Shown: positions 10,126 through 20,618, counted from the stretch's first letter. The stretch: DNA of 24,701 bases from Rhizophagus sp. LPA8_4_AMF (GCA_021464525.1 JADRCO010000917.1:1-24701); one strand, 5' to 3'. The notes: generated by a model not told the origin, from the letters alone. Numbers and translations: made by a program.

Positions 10126-10470
10126 TTATTCGTTTAGTCCACATATAAATTTAAGTTTAGAAAGACGATTGTTGACTACTTTAAATAAAAATATGACGAT
10201 AACTATTGCAATAAGACATTTTAAGATAAAACGCGTTGATTCAAAGACGTGTTGGTCAAAGTAAATTGCATGGCTTATAAAAAATTTTAACAGAAAATGA
10301 TCAATAATAATTCTCGGCCAATCATTTTTGCTGCGCCGTAGAGAAATTTGGTGTCGAGGAATTGAAAAGTGGTTAAATGAAATATTAAATTGTACACGGG
10401 AATAACTTTCTATAATAAAGCAGTTATTTTTTTCAAACGATGATATCATTACTATTATTATTTTCGGCAT
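10126..10470 (-). other. 114-codon open frame, minus strand, uncertain
   Basis: Upstream of the fragment ending at 9864 and on the same strand. The predicted protein is rich in Ile, Phe and Asn with a hydrophobic stretch near its C-terminus (CLIAIVIVIFLFKVV), which AT-rich DNA readily produces by chance. An alternative frame starting near 10490 gives an Asn-rich start typical of fungal regulatory proteins but stops after about 20 codons. No domain recognised. It could be the 5' portion of the same broken gene. Confidence 0.2.
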
Positions 10471-10559
10471 TATTATTCATTTGTTTTCTCATAATCGAAT
10501 AATTATTTAAACTAGTAATTTAAAAATAGTAACACGGATAGGTATAAATTGTGAAGTGA

Positions 10560-10738
10560 GAAGATTATTGAGAATATGCGGTACAACAATTAATGCTGTT
10601 AGTACCGGTGGTGGTAATAGCGTTAGATTCGGAATAAGTTTGAAACGAAAATTGGGTGAATTCAAGAGAAATATCAGATTTTAGAGCTCTAGGTAAACTA
10701 AATTCAGGAGGACAATTTAAATTTTATATTGGTCTTTA
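10560..10738 (+). pseudogene. Possible gene fragment, plus strand, unknown
   Basis: Two open pieces in different frames read like coding sequence: INAVSTGGGNSVRFG...KRKLGEF (about 10590-10680) and DFRALGKLNSGGQFKFYIGL ending in TAA near 10738. The Gly-rich TGGGNSVRFG and GGQFKFYIGL words are unusual for random AT-rich DNA. No family recognised and no start or splice sites resolved. Part of the minus strand also reads open here, so strand assignment is not secure. Confidence 0.3.
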
Positions 10739-10880
10739 AAAACTAATAAAGGTTTATAATATTCAACTTTAGATCTCGAAGAATGAATAGTGTATGGAAA
10801 TAAGATTTGTTATTAGTTACAAGCCAAAAAATGTGACGTTGTACAGTGGGTTCACGAAGTACCCTATGTTTACATGTTGT

Positions 10881-10953
10881 CTTATTTATACCACCATAAA
10901 TAAAAGCCGAATCAAAGATCACTTATTTATACTACCATAAATGAAAGGCCGAT
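10881..10953. repeat. Two-copy direct repeat, 41-bp period
   Basis: A unit of about 32 bases starting CTTATTTATACCACCATAAA at 10881 recurs at 10922 with a few changes (CTTATTTATACTACCATAAA). Each unit contains TTATTTAT and an inverted ATAAAT, so each can form a small hairpin. It lies about 500 bases upstream of the oxidase gene start. Confidence 0.65.
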
Positions 10954-11432
10954 TATATTTTTTACTATTAATATCTTTTATTACGATCGTCACAATAGCT
11001 ATTTGAATAGATATTTTGTACGTAATTCGATCATGTGATATATATTTAACTTTTTTTTAAATAATGATTTAAAATAATTAAACTACTATATATAGTATAC
11101 CATGTCAAGATATGTAAAACAAAAAATAGTATAAAAATACAAATAATATTTTTCTCGATTTGGTTATTTTAAGCATAAATATTATTAGATTATTTACAGT
11201 TTAACTTAAACTATGACGTACTTTTAAATATTAAACAATCAGTGTGTTTGATATAATAACAAAAGAGGAAGTAAATTACCAATATTAATTTCATTAAAAT
11301 ATTTTAATCAAAAACAACACATTATTTAGAATAACGAAAAAAAACCATTCAATATAAATATTCATTTATAATGGCGTATCGGAGACACAAAACCATTGAA
11401 CCAAAAATAGATGACAAAAAAGATTCATAAAG

Positions 11433-11440
11433 TATAAAAG
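11433..11440 (+). promoter_or_regulatory. TATA box of the lactone oxidase gene
   Basis: TATAAAAG lies 46 bases upstream of the oxidase ATG, a suitable place for a fungal TATA box. It is followed by an A/T-rich leader with no upstream ATG before 11486. Confidence 0.6.
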
Positions 11441-11485
11441 ACTATATTATTTACTCCATTTTGTTAAAAATAAACTTTTTTCAAT

Positions 11486-13410
11486 ATGAATATGGAAGGA
11501 ATTCTAGTAAGGGAACTCAAAAATTTTGAATCGACGGTTCTTGATTCTCTCAAAGATCAAGAGTCTTCTATTATAAGACGCGCAAGAAGACAAGAAACAC
11601 AAAGGGCGCTCGTAGATATTACAGCTCGTGTTAATGAATTTGAAGAAGGTGACGTTTGGCATAATTGGGCAGGAAATATTTCGTTTAAACCAGATAAAAT
11701 ATTTTACCCAAAGAGCGTTGAAGATTTAAAAAGTTATGTAAAGAGTGCACAAAAGAATGGAAAGAAAATTCGATGTGCTGCTGAAGGTCATAGTTGGAGT
11801 ACGCTTTCAATGACAAATGATTATTTAGTGATTTTAAACAATATGGATAAAATTGATATTGAAAAGAGAGATGATGGATATGTAGTTCATGCTGAAGCTG
11901 GTAAGTTGTAAATAAAGTACCTTTACGATTATTTTATCAGGTAAAGGTACTATCACTTATAACGAACGTAAAACAAGCCGGATTGATCTATACTAATGTT
12001 AATTTTACAATCCAGGGGCTGAAATCTCGCAAATAGATAGAGCACTCGAAAGGCATGATCCACCATTGACGATCACTTCCATGACCGTCCTTGATAATGT
12101 AAGGATTGGAGGTGTCGTCGCGACCGGAAGTCATGGTGCTAGATTTGAATCGAGAACAATCGTTGACCAAGTTGTCGGTTTAGAAATCGTGACTGCCGAT
12201 GGTGAAAAACATGAATTTTCAGACGAAAAGAACCGTGATGAAATGGAGGCTGCACGTGTCAGTTTAGGTAAGCCAATGTTTCGTGTACATTTAAAATTGC
12301 ATAAACTCAATAGAAATTAATACTTTCTACATTATCTACCGTAGGTTTATTAGGTATCATATCTAGGGTAACCTTACGTGTTGAACCAATGTACGATCTT
12401 CGAATGACTGACACTTATCCGCTTAAGACTAAGTTTGATTCAGCCGCTCTCAGAGACCTTGTGAAAAATTCGGACGGAATTGAAATTTTCTATTGGCCAT
12501 TTAATACACTAAAAAAAGATCATTCATTATCAAAAGAAACAGAAAAACTATGGATTAAACGATGGACAAAGTCTGCTGATCCTGTCACTGTAAATGAACT
12601 CCAGCAAATTTTCCTTCGCATCGCTCAAAGCGCATCTACCAGAATAGCTCATCACTTTTATCAGGAAATTCTAGAATCTCCGGAAAAAACTCCATTCATC
12701 TCTAACTTAGCTAGCAAAGTAAAGTTGGTAGAACATGATGATGTATGGAATGCACCTGATGCAATACATTATCAGGCAGGAATTGATAATATTCCTTGCG
12801 AGGATTTGGAATTTGCAATTAAAGCCGATAAGGACTTTGAAAATGTCATAACGGAAATCGATTACGTTTTTAATAGAGTATGTGTTTTAATTTATACAAC
12901 CTGCAATGTTACATTTTAAATTTATCCTCAATCTCGAATTATCAATAGGTTTTTGAATACGCGAAGGAAGGAAAATATCCTCTTAATTTAGTCCTTGAAA
13001 TACGTATCACTAAAAGCTCGAGCGCTACCTTGTCAGACGCATACGATGAAGATCCTGATGCCTACTATTTCTTTATTGAAGTCTTATCTATAAAAGATAC
13101 ACCTTTATTTAAGGAATTTTCGATCGAACTTGCTCAGAGATGGATGCAAAAATATAATGCGAAGTAAGAGATACTAATATATGAACTCTATGATTATTTT
13201 GCACTTGAATCTAATTTTATTGCTTTTGATTATCATACTAGACCGCATTGGGCCAAATCCTGGGAATATGTACCGAATATTACTCAATATCTACATGAAC
13301 AGTTGGGCGAACGTACTAAAAAATTTGAGGCCGTCCGTGCAAAGTATGATCCAAATGGCCTTTTTTTCGATAACGAATCGTTGAAACGCGTGATCTATGG
13401 AACCAAATAA
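11486..13410 (+). CDS. D-arabinono-1,4-lactone / L-gulonolactone oxidase-type FAD enzyme
   Basis: Predicted 527-aa flavoenzyme of the aldonolactone oxidase family, which oxidises a sugar lactone to an ascorbate-type antioxidant (erythroascorbate in fungi) using oxygen. Exons: 11486-11900, 12016-12267, 12345-12877, 12949-13163, 13242-13410; introns 71-115 nt, all GT-AG, phases 1, 1, 0, 2. The N-terminal FAD-binding domain shows WHNWAGN, the FYPKSVEDL segment, the EGHSWS motif whose His is the usual covalent flavin site, and GGVVATGSHGA. The C-terminal ALO domain ends with NAKPHWAK; the HWxK motif is completed only across the last splice junction, which supports that intron. It then runs through KYDPNGLFF. 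Length is close to yeast Alo1. A second in-frame ATG lies two codons in. No frameshift or missing motif. Exact substrate cannot be told from sequence; mitochondrial outer-membrane location is known for yeast but not shown here. Confidence 0.92.
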
Positions 13411-13440
13411 TAAATGTTTAATGCAATACCGATTTTCATG

Positions 13441-13446
13441 AATAAA
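13441..13446 (+). promoter_or_regulatory. Candidate polyadenylation signal of the oxidase gene
   Basis: AATAAA occurs 31 bases after the oxidase stop codon. The background is AT-rich, so chance occurrence is likely enough to keep confidence low. Confidence 0.3.
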
Positions 13447-13933
13447 ATTTTTAATCATAAAGATAGCAATATAATGATATTTAATATGTTATAATATTAT
13501 TTTTTTTTTTTTTTGTATCGTAAGTATATAAAATAGCTTAACTTTTTAATTATTTACTACTTTATATTATTTAAATAAAATAAATAATCTATATGCTCCC
13601 AAATATACGACATTCAGAATGAACGTTTATAAAGATATGTGAGGTTAGAAAGTTTAAAAAAGAAAAATTGACTGGCAAGATTTAATAATTAAAAACTATC
13701 AAAAGTTGAACTCTCGTCATTCATAACGATAATATTTAAAATAAGTAACGAATTCTATGCCAGACCACAGATCTTCTGCGGCAAATCACGTGATATTTAA
13801 AATCTGGCCAGCACAAAACTTTGCGAAATATGTTTGCTTGTCATATTGAAATTATATGCGATATTATAATAAAAAGTTATCTAACACCGCTCAACAGGTT
13901 TCCAGGAATCTCTTATTTTTATAAGTAAAAATA
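13447..13933. other. Spacer between oxidase gene and repeat arm
   Basis: No gene seen. It contains a T run near 13500-13514 and an AATCACGTGAT word at about 13785 that recurs as AATCACGTGAT near 18252 inside the MITE. That may mark dispersed repeat pieces. Confidence 0.45.
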
Positions 13934-13968
13934 AACTAGGAAAACGGAAACCGCTAAAGTCCGTCGCG
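13934..13968 (-). repeat. Right arm of the 35-bp inverted repeat
   Basis: Reverse complement of 18-52 with one mismatch. It is followed by GTATC at about 13972-13976, mirroring the GATAC at base 1. Between the arms lie the decayed kinase, kinase gene 1, the BED/hAT relic, the Crinkler region and the oxidase. Confidence 0.75.
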
Positions 13969-14302
13969 TCAGTATCATTTTTTTATTAAAAAAAATTGAT
14001 TACGAAAATAGCTTAATATAAAAATATTTAACACCAAATAAAATAAGCATGGGCTAACACTAAATCGTTTAATGTACTAGTTAACGCTCCGGACAATAAA
14101 TAAATAAAAATTATGTTCGCTGAGCCAATTCGCGTTTGGAAATATTGTATTGTTTTTATACCATTCAGAATCTTTGTTGAAAATCTTATCAAGGAAAAGT
14201 TTTATCTGGATTTTTTTACTCCTACCATTAAAATTACATGTCGTTAATATTAAGACCTTGAATTATTTAATGGTTTATGCGCTAAGTGTCAGAAGTTCTG
14301 TA

Positions 14303-14805
14303 TCGGGACTTTTCGCAGAAATCCATTTCACCGAAACCCATTTCGCCGAAGCCATTTCGCCGAAGGGATATTTCACTGAAGGGATATATTTCGCCGAAAG
14401 GACGTTTCGCTGAAATACCATTTCACTGAAACCCAATCTCGCCGAAGCCGAAGCCATTTTATCGAATGGACATTTCGTTGTTTATAATACATTACCGTAA
14501 TCTTTCTTTTACTTATTTTTTCGTCAGGAAAATAAAGTTATTTATTTATTGCTTAACAATTAATATCAGTTACTTGAATGAGAATGTGTAATATCCTGGA
14601 AAAAGAAATCTCTAAAAATAATTTAATTTTTATTTTCATTGCGCGATGAATATTTTTTATAAAAATGTTAATCGCTACCATTTTCGGCGAAATGGAATTC
14701 GGCGATTCAGTGAAATAGATTTGACAAAATGCACTTTTGACGAAATATCTTTTCGGCGAAACGTCCCTTCGGTGAAACATCCCTTCGGCGAAATGGTACC
14801 GTAAT
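14303..14805. mobile_element. Foldback-type element built of TTTCGCCGAA units
   Basis: The left arm (about 14303-14478) has roughly ten units of TTTCGCCGAA or close variants (TTTCACCGAA, TTTCACTGAA, TTTCGCTGAA). The right arm (about 14677-14805) has about seven units of the reverse complement (TTCGGCGAAA and variants). The centre, about 200 bases, is AT-rich and unrelated. Short tandem units in inverted arms around a unique centre is the structure of foldback transposons, and similar CGGCGAAATG-type arrays are found in many eukaryotes. No transposase is inside. Open frames across the arms are by-products of the repeat. Confidence 0.7.
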
Positions 14806-15164
14806 CCAAAAGTTTAATACCTAACTTGTACAGTAAGTAATAAACTTATTGCAAATTACACTATCTAAATATACATTATTCAATCTGAAAATAATTACTA
14901 CTTTGGATAGTTACTGCACGATCTGAAATTTATTTTATTACAAAATCGTAAATTTATAATCTTATAATTTTAAATGAAGAAAATATTAAAATGTATTAAA
15001 AGATGAGAATTCTATATTAGTTAGTAATTAATTCAATATAAATCAAATATAGTTATTTTCATTTAATAAATAAACAATAATAGTTAGTTATAATCCCACA
15101 TAATCATATTTTTATCCATAAAATGATTAAATATTAATTATCACAAAGTAAATTATTTCTTATG
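14806..15164. other. Spacer and 3' flank of kinase gene 2
   Basis: AT-rich sequence downstream of the minus-strand kinase stop; no gene seen. Confidence 0.5.
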
Positions 15165-17346
15165 TTAATAGAACTCAGAAATTTGAAATTCATCTTGTTC
15201 TTCTGAATGAAGATTTGCATCATCATACGCAAGTATTCCATCTTCATCTATAAAAGAGATAAATTTTATTATTAATTTTATAATATAAAAATTGTATGTA
15301 ATTTATTTTACATACCATCAATTTTAATATTTCTCTTTTTTATTTGTTGCATAGTTTCTATTTCAGAATTAATTTGGGTATCTAAAAATATACGCATATT
15401 TAATTAATTACTTAATAAAAATCATATTTATTGTTATTACTTACCATTATTTGAATTGTTTGCATTATTCAAATTTAATCCTTTGTATAATTCGATAGTT
15501 TTATCTAATTTTTATCAAGAAATTAATTTAATTATTATTATTATTATATTGAAAATAATTAAGATTAATATTATTTCTGTTACCTGAATTATTGAAATCG
15601 TCAACTAAAATAATAATAATAAAGTAATTAGTAACATTTTATTTAAATAATTTAAAAATATTTAAATGAATGCTTACTATTATCAGGAATATAAAAACTG
15701 TATCTACTATGAAATTCTTTCACAATATAAGTTAATTAAGTTATTAAAAATAATATTTTAGTTTTTTACATCGAATTGAGCATATGTTAAATAAATACCA
15801 TTTTGTTCCTCTAATTTTAATTGAAAAATAAAATTATAAAAATAAGTTCTTGGATAAAAAAAATGATATCAATATTTTATATATGTTATTCATACCTTCT
15901 GTTGCGTTTCTTGGTTCCGGAAAATTTTTAAATTCATAAACTTGACTTGTAAATATTTTGTTGCTTTTAGAATTTGGTTTAATAATATTGTCTTTGACAA
16001 TATTCTTTGTTTCGTTATTATAATAAGACTTATATATGTAATCTATTTTATTCTTTAAAATTTTAATGTCAGGTCTTTCTTTTGGATAAGCATTCCAGCA
16101 TTGTTTCATTAATTCCTTATATTCTAAAGGAATTTCTGACACTATCTCTGGTCTCATACCATCAACAATATTCATTGCAAGATTATAATCATAATCTAAA
16201 TTGGCAAAAGGAGGTTGTCCGGATGAAATCTCCCACATGAGCATGCCAATACTGTAAATATCTGATACATAAGAATATTCTTTACCAATGATAACTTCGG
16301 GTGCTATATATGGAAGGTTTCCATATACGGCTCCTAATGGTTTATTAACAGGACCACAAAATCCAAGATCGCTAATGTACCAATAATCATTATGTTGTGA
16401 ATATAATATATTTCCTGAATGTAAATCTCTATGAATCGATTCCTCCTTATGAACATAATAAAGTGCATTAATTATATCATGAGCTATTTTAATTTTATCA
16501 TTCCATGTAAGTTTGTTATAATTTTGTTTTAAATAACTTCTTAAATTTGTATCTAATTGTTCCATTACAAGCATATAATCACCTTTTGATGGTTCTCGAG
16601 TTAAACCAAAACAATGAACAATGCTACTCCATTTGTTGCTTATTGTTAAATGTGATATGACCTATAAAATTATTAAAATTAAAATTATTAAGAATTGCTT
16701 TTTTTAAAAAATTTATTATCTTACATATTTAAATTTTTTATATATTATGCAGTACCTCATCATACCAACTTTTATTGACATCTTCAATATTGTCCAATTT
16801 TTTAAGTATTACTTTATGTGTACGATTTCTCTTTAATACTTGTTGTTTAGAATCCCATTCTACATATTTTCCATCAATCCAATCTGCTGTATAAATTTCA
16901 GAATATCCACCTCTTGTTAAATATTTAATATTTTGCAAATTATTATATGGGATCCATTCAGTTACATATTCTGGACTAACTATTTCCATTTGACATTTCT
17001 GTATTATTTTATCAATAATATCATTTTCGGATGTCCAACTTGAAAAGTTTGATTTCAAATAATTTCTTATACAATGTTCACAATATGATGTAGCTAAACA
17101 TTCTAGATGACAATTTTCGCAAATTCTTTTTGGTCCTACATTATAAATAATTTTATCAAAATCATATTCTTTAGTTATTATTACAATTGCATACGATTTT
17201 TCTTCTTCATTAAGAGATTTGTCAGCAAGAATGGTTTTTTGTCTAAATTCATGCATTTTTGCTAAATCATGGTAAATATTAATATCTGCTAAAGCATCTG
17301 CTCCTTTCAATACAGTATAAACTAATTCTTTACGAATAGAAGACAT
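15165..17346 (-). CDS. Zinc-ribbon tyrosine-kinase-like protein kinase, 8 exons
   Basis: Predicted protein kinase of 545 aa, paralog of the gene at 3377 in opposite orientation. Exons in transcript order: 17346-16756, 16661-15896, 15810-15799, 15716-15678, 15604-15584, 15504-15445, 15381-15316, 15247-15165. All junctions are GT-AG. Zinc-ribbon cysteines are C76, C79, C83, C89 and C92. Kinase motifs: RGGYSE near 145-150, VILK with Lys182, Glu at the exon 1 end as candidate helix-C residue, SIHRDLHSGN (Asp276, Asn281), DLG at 295-297, APE at 317-319. The catalytic loop has standard HRD. The tail is made of phase 1-1 mini-exons of 12, 39, 21, 60 and 66 nt before the last exon. The final exon carries an NLHSEEQDE segment matching NLHSEDQDE in exon 3 of the other gene. 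The 12-nt exon is the least certain; skipping it keeps the frame. Substrate unknown. Confidence 0.87.
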
Positions 17347-18160
17347 GATGAAAATTAATCTTTAATGAAAAAGGCTTGTTATAAAAAAATTATGTTAAAT
17401 AAATTTTTAACATGCCTTATATATATTATTAATCAACACCGAAGTTGGGGTTTGTACAGTGCTAATACAGCTTGTACGTCAATTTTATTTAATATTGCCG
17501 ATCAGGCTGGGCTATGTTTACAAAGTTGTAATACAAATAAATTACCATAAACAATATTTGGATCTAGCTTTATCTGTAATCAAATTTCCTGGTGTAATAA
17601 GTAATAACTAATAAGTCATAAATCACTTAATTCATTATTTCATTTTCTGGTAGTTGAAAATTGGCTTCACTTCCAGAAGTTAATTACGAATTTTTTCAAT
17701 TTGTAATTTAAGACGTTAAATTCGAAATTTTTATCATTCCTTATCTATTATAACACGAACCGATCTTTATCAGAAATTTCACGTTTGATCAAAAATCATA
17801 TGCATAGCGTTCTTATTTTTAATTCTGGCCAAATTTATAATTCCAGCCAGAATTAGTGCAGTCGTGCTGAGCCATTCAAACGGTTGATCAACAATCGTAT
17901 CTAAGAATCGGATTCCAATTTCCAAGATATCGGAATAAAATTCATCTGCGATATTAACACTCTATTGATGAACTCCGATTTACATTTGTCATATATTGCC
18001 ATTTATAGAATGAAAGTGAAATTTTTGGACTTCTATGTCACAAATCCTCTTAAATATTTATTAAGAGTTACAAAAAAGCCGCTCAGAATTGCACTGTATA
18101 ATATAAAGGTTATGCAATATAAATTCATATTTAGATCTTATTTATTTCGTTTTCAAAATG
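17347..18160. other. 5' flank of kinase gene 2 and spacer
   Basis: No gene recognised. The inverted pair TAATTCTGGC (17820-17829) and GCCAGAATTA (17846-17855) forms a 10-bp stem with a 16-base loop. A CTCTTA...TAAGAG hairpin lies near 18048-18066. Short open frames here have no recognisable content. Confidence 0.5.
17820..17855. repeat. 10-bp inverted repeat around TGGCC
   Basis: TAATTCTGGC and its exact reverse complement are separated by 16 bases. The same GGCCAGAATTA word occurs near 20490, so this may be an end of a short dispersed element. Confidence 0.5.
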
Positions 18161-18419
18161 TTTGAAACTGATGTCGATCATGTAAGGTGGTGACAAAAAA
18201 AAAAGTTTTAAAACACACAAGAAAAAGAATATATTTGTGTGCTAAATTGGTAATCACGTGATAATTTACGATTTTTTGATCAACTTTTTTAGCGCAAAAA
18301 GTAAAGTGTGTTCTATGATTTTGCATTATTTTACACGTTTACATATATTTTTTTCTTGTAATTTTTTTTTTTTTTTTGTGTTTTTTGTCACCACCTTACA
18401 TGATGACATCGATTTCAAC
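18161..18419. mobile_element. MITE with Tc1/mariner-like ends
   Basis: 24-bp perfect inverted repeats lie at 18177-18200 and 18381-18404, reading ATCATGTAAGGTGGTGACAA and on into an A run. Imperfect symmetry continues outward (TTGAAA..GATGTC on both sides). Interpreted as a TA target duplication, the element proper would begin AGGTGGTGACAAAA just inside a TA on each side, as in Tc1/mariner families. The interior is about 180 bases, AT-rich, with no transposase. A longer terminal repeat extending beyond the TA is the alternative reading. Confidence 0.75.
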
Positions 18420-19082
18420 CATTTTCTACCTTATATTAGTATAAATAATCACAAAATATTTTCGCTAAAATATTAATTACGGTTTACAAATTATTATTGT
18501 AGTAATTGATCTTTTTAAAACCAAATGAAGTCTGAAATAAATTATGTAATGAACTATTGCTCAATATAATGAGCTAACTATTAAGTAATAAATAATTTCA
18601 CATGTTAATTTTTATTAATAGTTTGCTAAATTTATCAAAGGGATTATCATTACGTACTTATGAAAATTTTAATATAAAAGCTTCCCTTTTCTACATTGAA
18701 ACAAAAAAAAAAAATATATTTTTTTATTATTAAAAAATAGTAAAACAGAATTAATTCTGTTCAATATTTTTCAGTATTCATATTTGTATTAATTATAATT
18801 TTAAATAAAAGGTCTTTATGATAAAAGAAAATTCATACTTATATTATACCTCTATCATAGAAGTAATTAACTTTATAATATAAATCAAATATGTATATTA
18901 GTAGTAATCAAACCTTTAAATTGCCTTTGTGATATTAGTACCAAATGGTGATTCCTACAGGTAAACTATTCACTTGGCAAAAATGGTTTGTTTATATTTA
19001 CAGACATAATCTGATGAAGTTTCTTTAAATAAGGTCTATTAATTCTAGAAGAGAAATCAGTTATATTTCTTTCTTATTGTTA
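18420..19082. other. AT-rich spacer, no gene seen
   Basis: No coding or RNA feature recognised on either strand. Confidence 0.45.
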
Positions 19083-19529
19083 ATGAAAAATGTTGAACTT
19101 AAAGATTTACAGCCAATCCTTGACAATAATAGCTATCATTTACCAGAGGATTTGGAGATGTAAAGAAACTTAAGTTTGATACTAGTAATAAAATATATTA
19201 TAAAATTTGAATTATATAAAACATTCAAACTCTTAAACCAAATATTCAAGTTCTTCAGATTTTGTAATATTTGAAGGAAACAGAGAGTCTGATAAGTATG
19301 ATATTTAAGATGAATTTTTCAATGATAAAAATTATCTTAAAAATTGCTCTCAAGGAAAAAAAATCATTATTGTCAAAAATGTTAAATAAGTAGAAAAATT
19401 AATATTTAAGATGAAAATTTTGGTAATAACTCAGATGGTACAACATTTGAGATAGCAGCTGCTGATGGTGATGACGATTATGATTACGATGATGTTGTTA
19501 ATGATAATAATGCAGGAGTAACTATATAA
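19083..19529 (+). pseudogene. Decayed gene with acidic C-terminus, family unknown
   Basis: A 26-codon open piece from an ATG at 19083 (MKNVELKDLQPILDNN... to TAA at 19161-19163) and a 39-codon piece from 19410 to the TAA at 19527-19529 (DENFGNNSDGTTFE, then a run rich in Asp and Tyr) read as coding. Between them frames containing DEFFNDKNYLKN and KKIIIVKNVK are interrupted by TAA codons. An ATATTTAAGATGAA word occurs twice (near 19301 and 19402), so the acidic module may have been repeated. I do not recognise the protein. Confidence 0.4.
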
Positions 19530-20340
19530 TTTGTATATAAATATCATAGAGAAAGATAAAAAGTCTTTAATAGTATTTAGAATTTTAAAGAAGTTTTTAA
19601 TAAGTTATTATAAAAGGATTATAATCCACTTAAAGATATATTACATTTAGATATAATTGTTAATTATAAAGCAAAAATATTACTAAAAAATATTAGTATT
19701 ATATTTCAGATGTTTATATACATCAGATGTTGATATATGAATCCATTTATCAAATAGAAATTGTCAGTCTGAGAGAATTCTAGATATGTTTTTCATAGAA
19801 CTATATGTAAAAACTCATATACTCTCTTTATATAGTAAGCAAGAATTGATTTTCAAAAATGTCTTACCATTTATGCCCAAATTTTATTAATATTGCTACT
19901 TTCAATGAAATTCCTCTTATTGGTCTTATTGACAAATGTTATCCCATCCTCAATTTACCATTATTTATCATATAACATTCAACCATATTTAAATAACTTT
20001 TATATTTAACTATATATACATATACCTTTACATTCTTTTTATTTTTTATTTATATTTATCAATATTCTTGAAAACATACTCATCCTAATCTTTACTTCAA
20101 TGAAATTTGCATGTATCTACACTCTTTTTCCTTCTTTCATATCTATTAAACTATTAAAGCATCATTTATTATTTTCTCTATAGTGAAATAAACATAATGA
20201 TAAAATATGTTCTATATTGATTATACAGAAAACTTTGTTATTAATAACATTTTATTTAGCTATATGAATATGCATATGATATAATTTTATTCTTAATAAA
20301 CCTTTTCAGAATTCTGATAATAGAAGTTGAAATTAAAAAT
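19530..20340. other. AT-rich spacer
   Basis: A few short open stretches (for example around 19580-19720) may continue the preceding relic, but stops are frequent. The part from 19900 to 20200 is pyrimidine-rich on the plus strand without other structure. Confidence 0.4.
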
Positions 20341-20404
20341 CAGACTCATTAACAGTGATGGGACATTTGGCTATTTTAGCATGACCTAGTCGTTCAAATC
20401 ATTT

Positions 20405-20618
20405 GTCATTTGATATAATGCTGTGTAATGGCCAAACTTATGATGTCGTCCAGAATTACAAATTTTTTCCACGAAACATTAAATAATTTTGGCCAGAATT
20501 ATGTGATCACATGATGTAATTTTTAAATGATTAAAGTCATTTGTCATTTAACCCTAAATACCCTAAATAACACATGACTAATGACCAAGTCATTTGATCA
20601 CTGGACTCGTATATAAAG
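20405..20618 (+). promoter_or_regulatory. Promoter-like region: GTCATTT repeats and TATA box
   Basis: GTCATTT(G/A) occurs at 20405, 20536, 20543 and 20589, and a canonical TATATAAAG lies at 20610-20618, about 62 bases before the ATG at 20680. The spacing and motif clustering look like a promoter for the downstream ORF. The two CCCTAAATA units at 20552-20569 are part of the same stretch. Binding factors are unknown. Confidence 0.4.

Noticed and set aside
11988..12170. 60-codon minus-strand open frame
   Set aside because: Antisense to exon 2 of the lactone oxidase gene.
13181..13384. 67-codon plus-strand open frame
   Set aside because: Spans the last oxidase intron and the wrong frame of exon 5; the PHWAK-containing frame is the real one.
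14275..14780. Open frames on both strands with repeated Phe-Ala-Glu or Ser-Ala-Lys patterns
   Set aside because: Produced by the TTTCGCCGAA unit array; not genes.
17365..17550. 61-codon plus-strand open frame upstream of kinase 2
   Set aside because: No domain, promoter or paralog; possibly decayed repeat.
18258..18476. 72-codon open frame
   Set aside because: Runs over the MITE end and a long T run; poly-Phe from homopolymer.
20551..20570. Two CCCTAAATA units as interstitial telomere
   Set aside because: Only two units and not the exact telomere repeat; chance is sufficient.
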